Shown here: positions 63,489 to 64,000 of the stretch, piece by piece
Position numbering within the stretch: the stretch's first letter is position 1
How the letters are laid out: each line of letters opens with the position of its first letter
The notes under the pieces: model-generated
Database searches by the model: none
The model's input: only the letters and a program-made list of their open reading frames with translations
What the model was told of the DNA's origin: nothing
DNA from: Eleginops maclovinus
Taxonomy: Eukaryota > Chordata > Actinopteri > Perciformes > Eleginopidae
Assembly (NCBI RefSeq): GCF_036324505.1
Contig: NC_086351.1
Span: 7,868,001-7,932,000, forward strand
Length of the DNA: 64,000 nucleotides
Direction of reading: 5' to 3'
Translations under genes and position numbers: made by a program

Positions 63489-64000
63489 TTTGTGAGAGCG
63501 AGATAGAGTGTGTGATAGGTGGCGATGATTAGGTCAGTGGTGAATGCTGGGAGCTGCAGATGGCTGGTAATGTCTTGTGGCGCTGAATTCATTTCTCTTG
63601 ACATCTTTGATTTGTCGTTATGACACAAGCAGAGTATTTTTGTAGTCTGATAGCTCAGCCCCCCCGAGGCTCAGTGCGATCCTGATCAAGAGTAAGCTTG
63701 GACCGTGAATGAAATGTGATGAGTTCATTCCTGAAACGCTTAAATTGGATATTTATTTTCCAAGGTACAGGTTGGAAATACAAATCTTGGGCAGTGTATC
63801 AATGGAGTTGGTGTCTAAGGTGGATTTGTCATTTTAGAAAACTCCTCGCACCGCAAGAAAGCAAACACTGCAACCATGCAAGTGAGAGATGAAGTCGAGG
63901 CCAGTGCTTTATAAATCAATAAAACTAAACTCCAGCACTTCTGCAGACATCAATATGATCTGTGTCATAACCTGTACGCTGTCATAGGGGCATTTTTTCA
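63488..64000. other. Right edge, no feature recognised
   Basis: Unique sequence without a recognisable exon or repeat. Confidence 0.5.

Overview
The window is nuclear DNA of a ray-finned (teleost) fish, probably a percomorph. Three things point there: very long CA/GT dinucleotide arrays, several interspersed repeats typical of teleosts (a BEL/Pao LTR retrotransposon, Tc1-like elements, non-autonomous repeats), and spliced vertebrate genes. Two host protein genes can be supported, both on the minus strand and in tandem: sv2a (synaptic vesicle glycoprotein 2A) and, 3' of it, bola1 (mitochondrial BolA-like protein 1). These two genes are also neighbours in human, so the block is old.

Layout. 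1-22980 is a gene-free stretch with microsatellites, one teleost repeat (about 15.9-16.3 kb), fragments of a second (about 20.6-21.1 kb) and several complex blocks that look like candidate conserved non-coding elements. 22982-24720 is bola1: poly(A) signal, a one-exon coding region, an intron, a non-coding first exon and an ETS/CRE-like promoter. 24750-28455 is the interval between bola1 and the sv2a stop and probably holds the long sv2a 3'UTR. 28456-45601 is the sv2a coding region. I could assemble 12 coding exons with consistent splice phase into a 737-residue protein; the 5'UTR part of the start exon reaches 45778 and contains a near-consensus RE1/NRSE (REST site). 45779-64000 is the upstream intron or intergenic region. 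It holds a teleost interspersed repeat, a BEL/Pao element (51261-57886) with identical 388-bp LTRs and a perfect 5-bp target duplication, an internally deleted Tc1-like element (58210-58765) and two more dinucleotide arrays.

The two host genes share no pathway: sv2a is a neuronal vesicle membrane protein and bola1 a mitochondrial iron-sulfur/redox factor. The most notable observations are the RE1 in the sv2a 5'UTR, the very young BEL element whose 1,840-codon frame is open although the core of its reverse transcriptase appears to be missing, and an sv2a cytoplasmic-loop exon that lacks a motif shared by the human SV2 paralogues. I did not find a clearly new biological system. All family assignments are from reading the sequence, without database searches.
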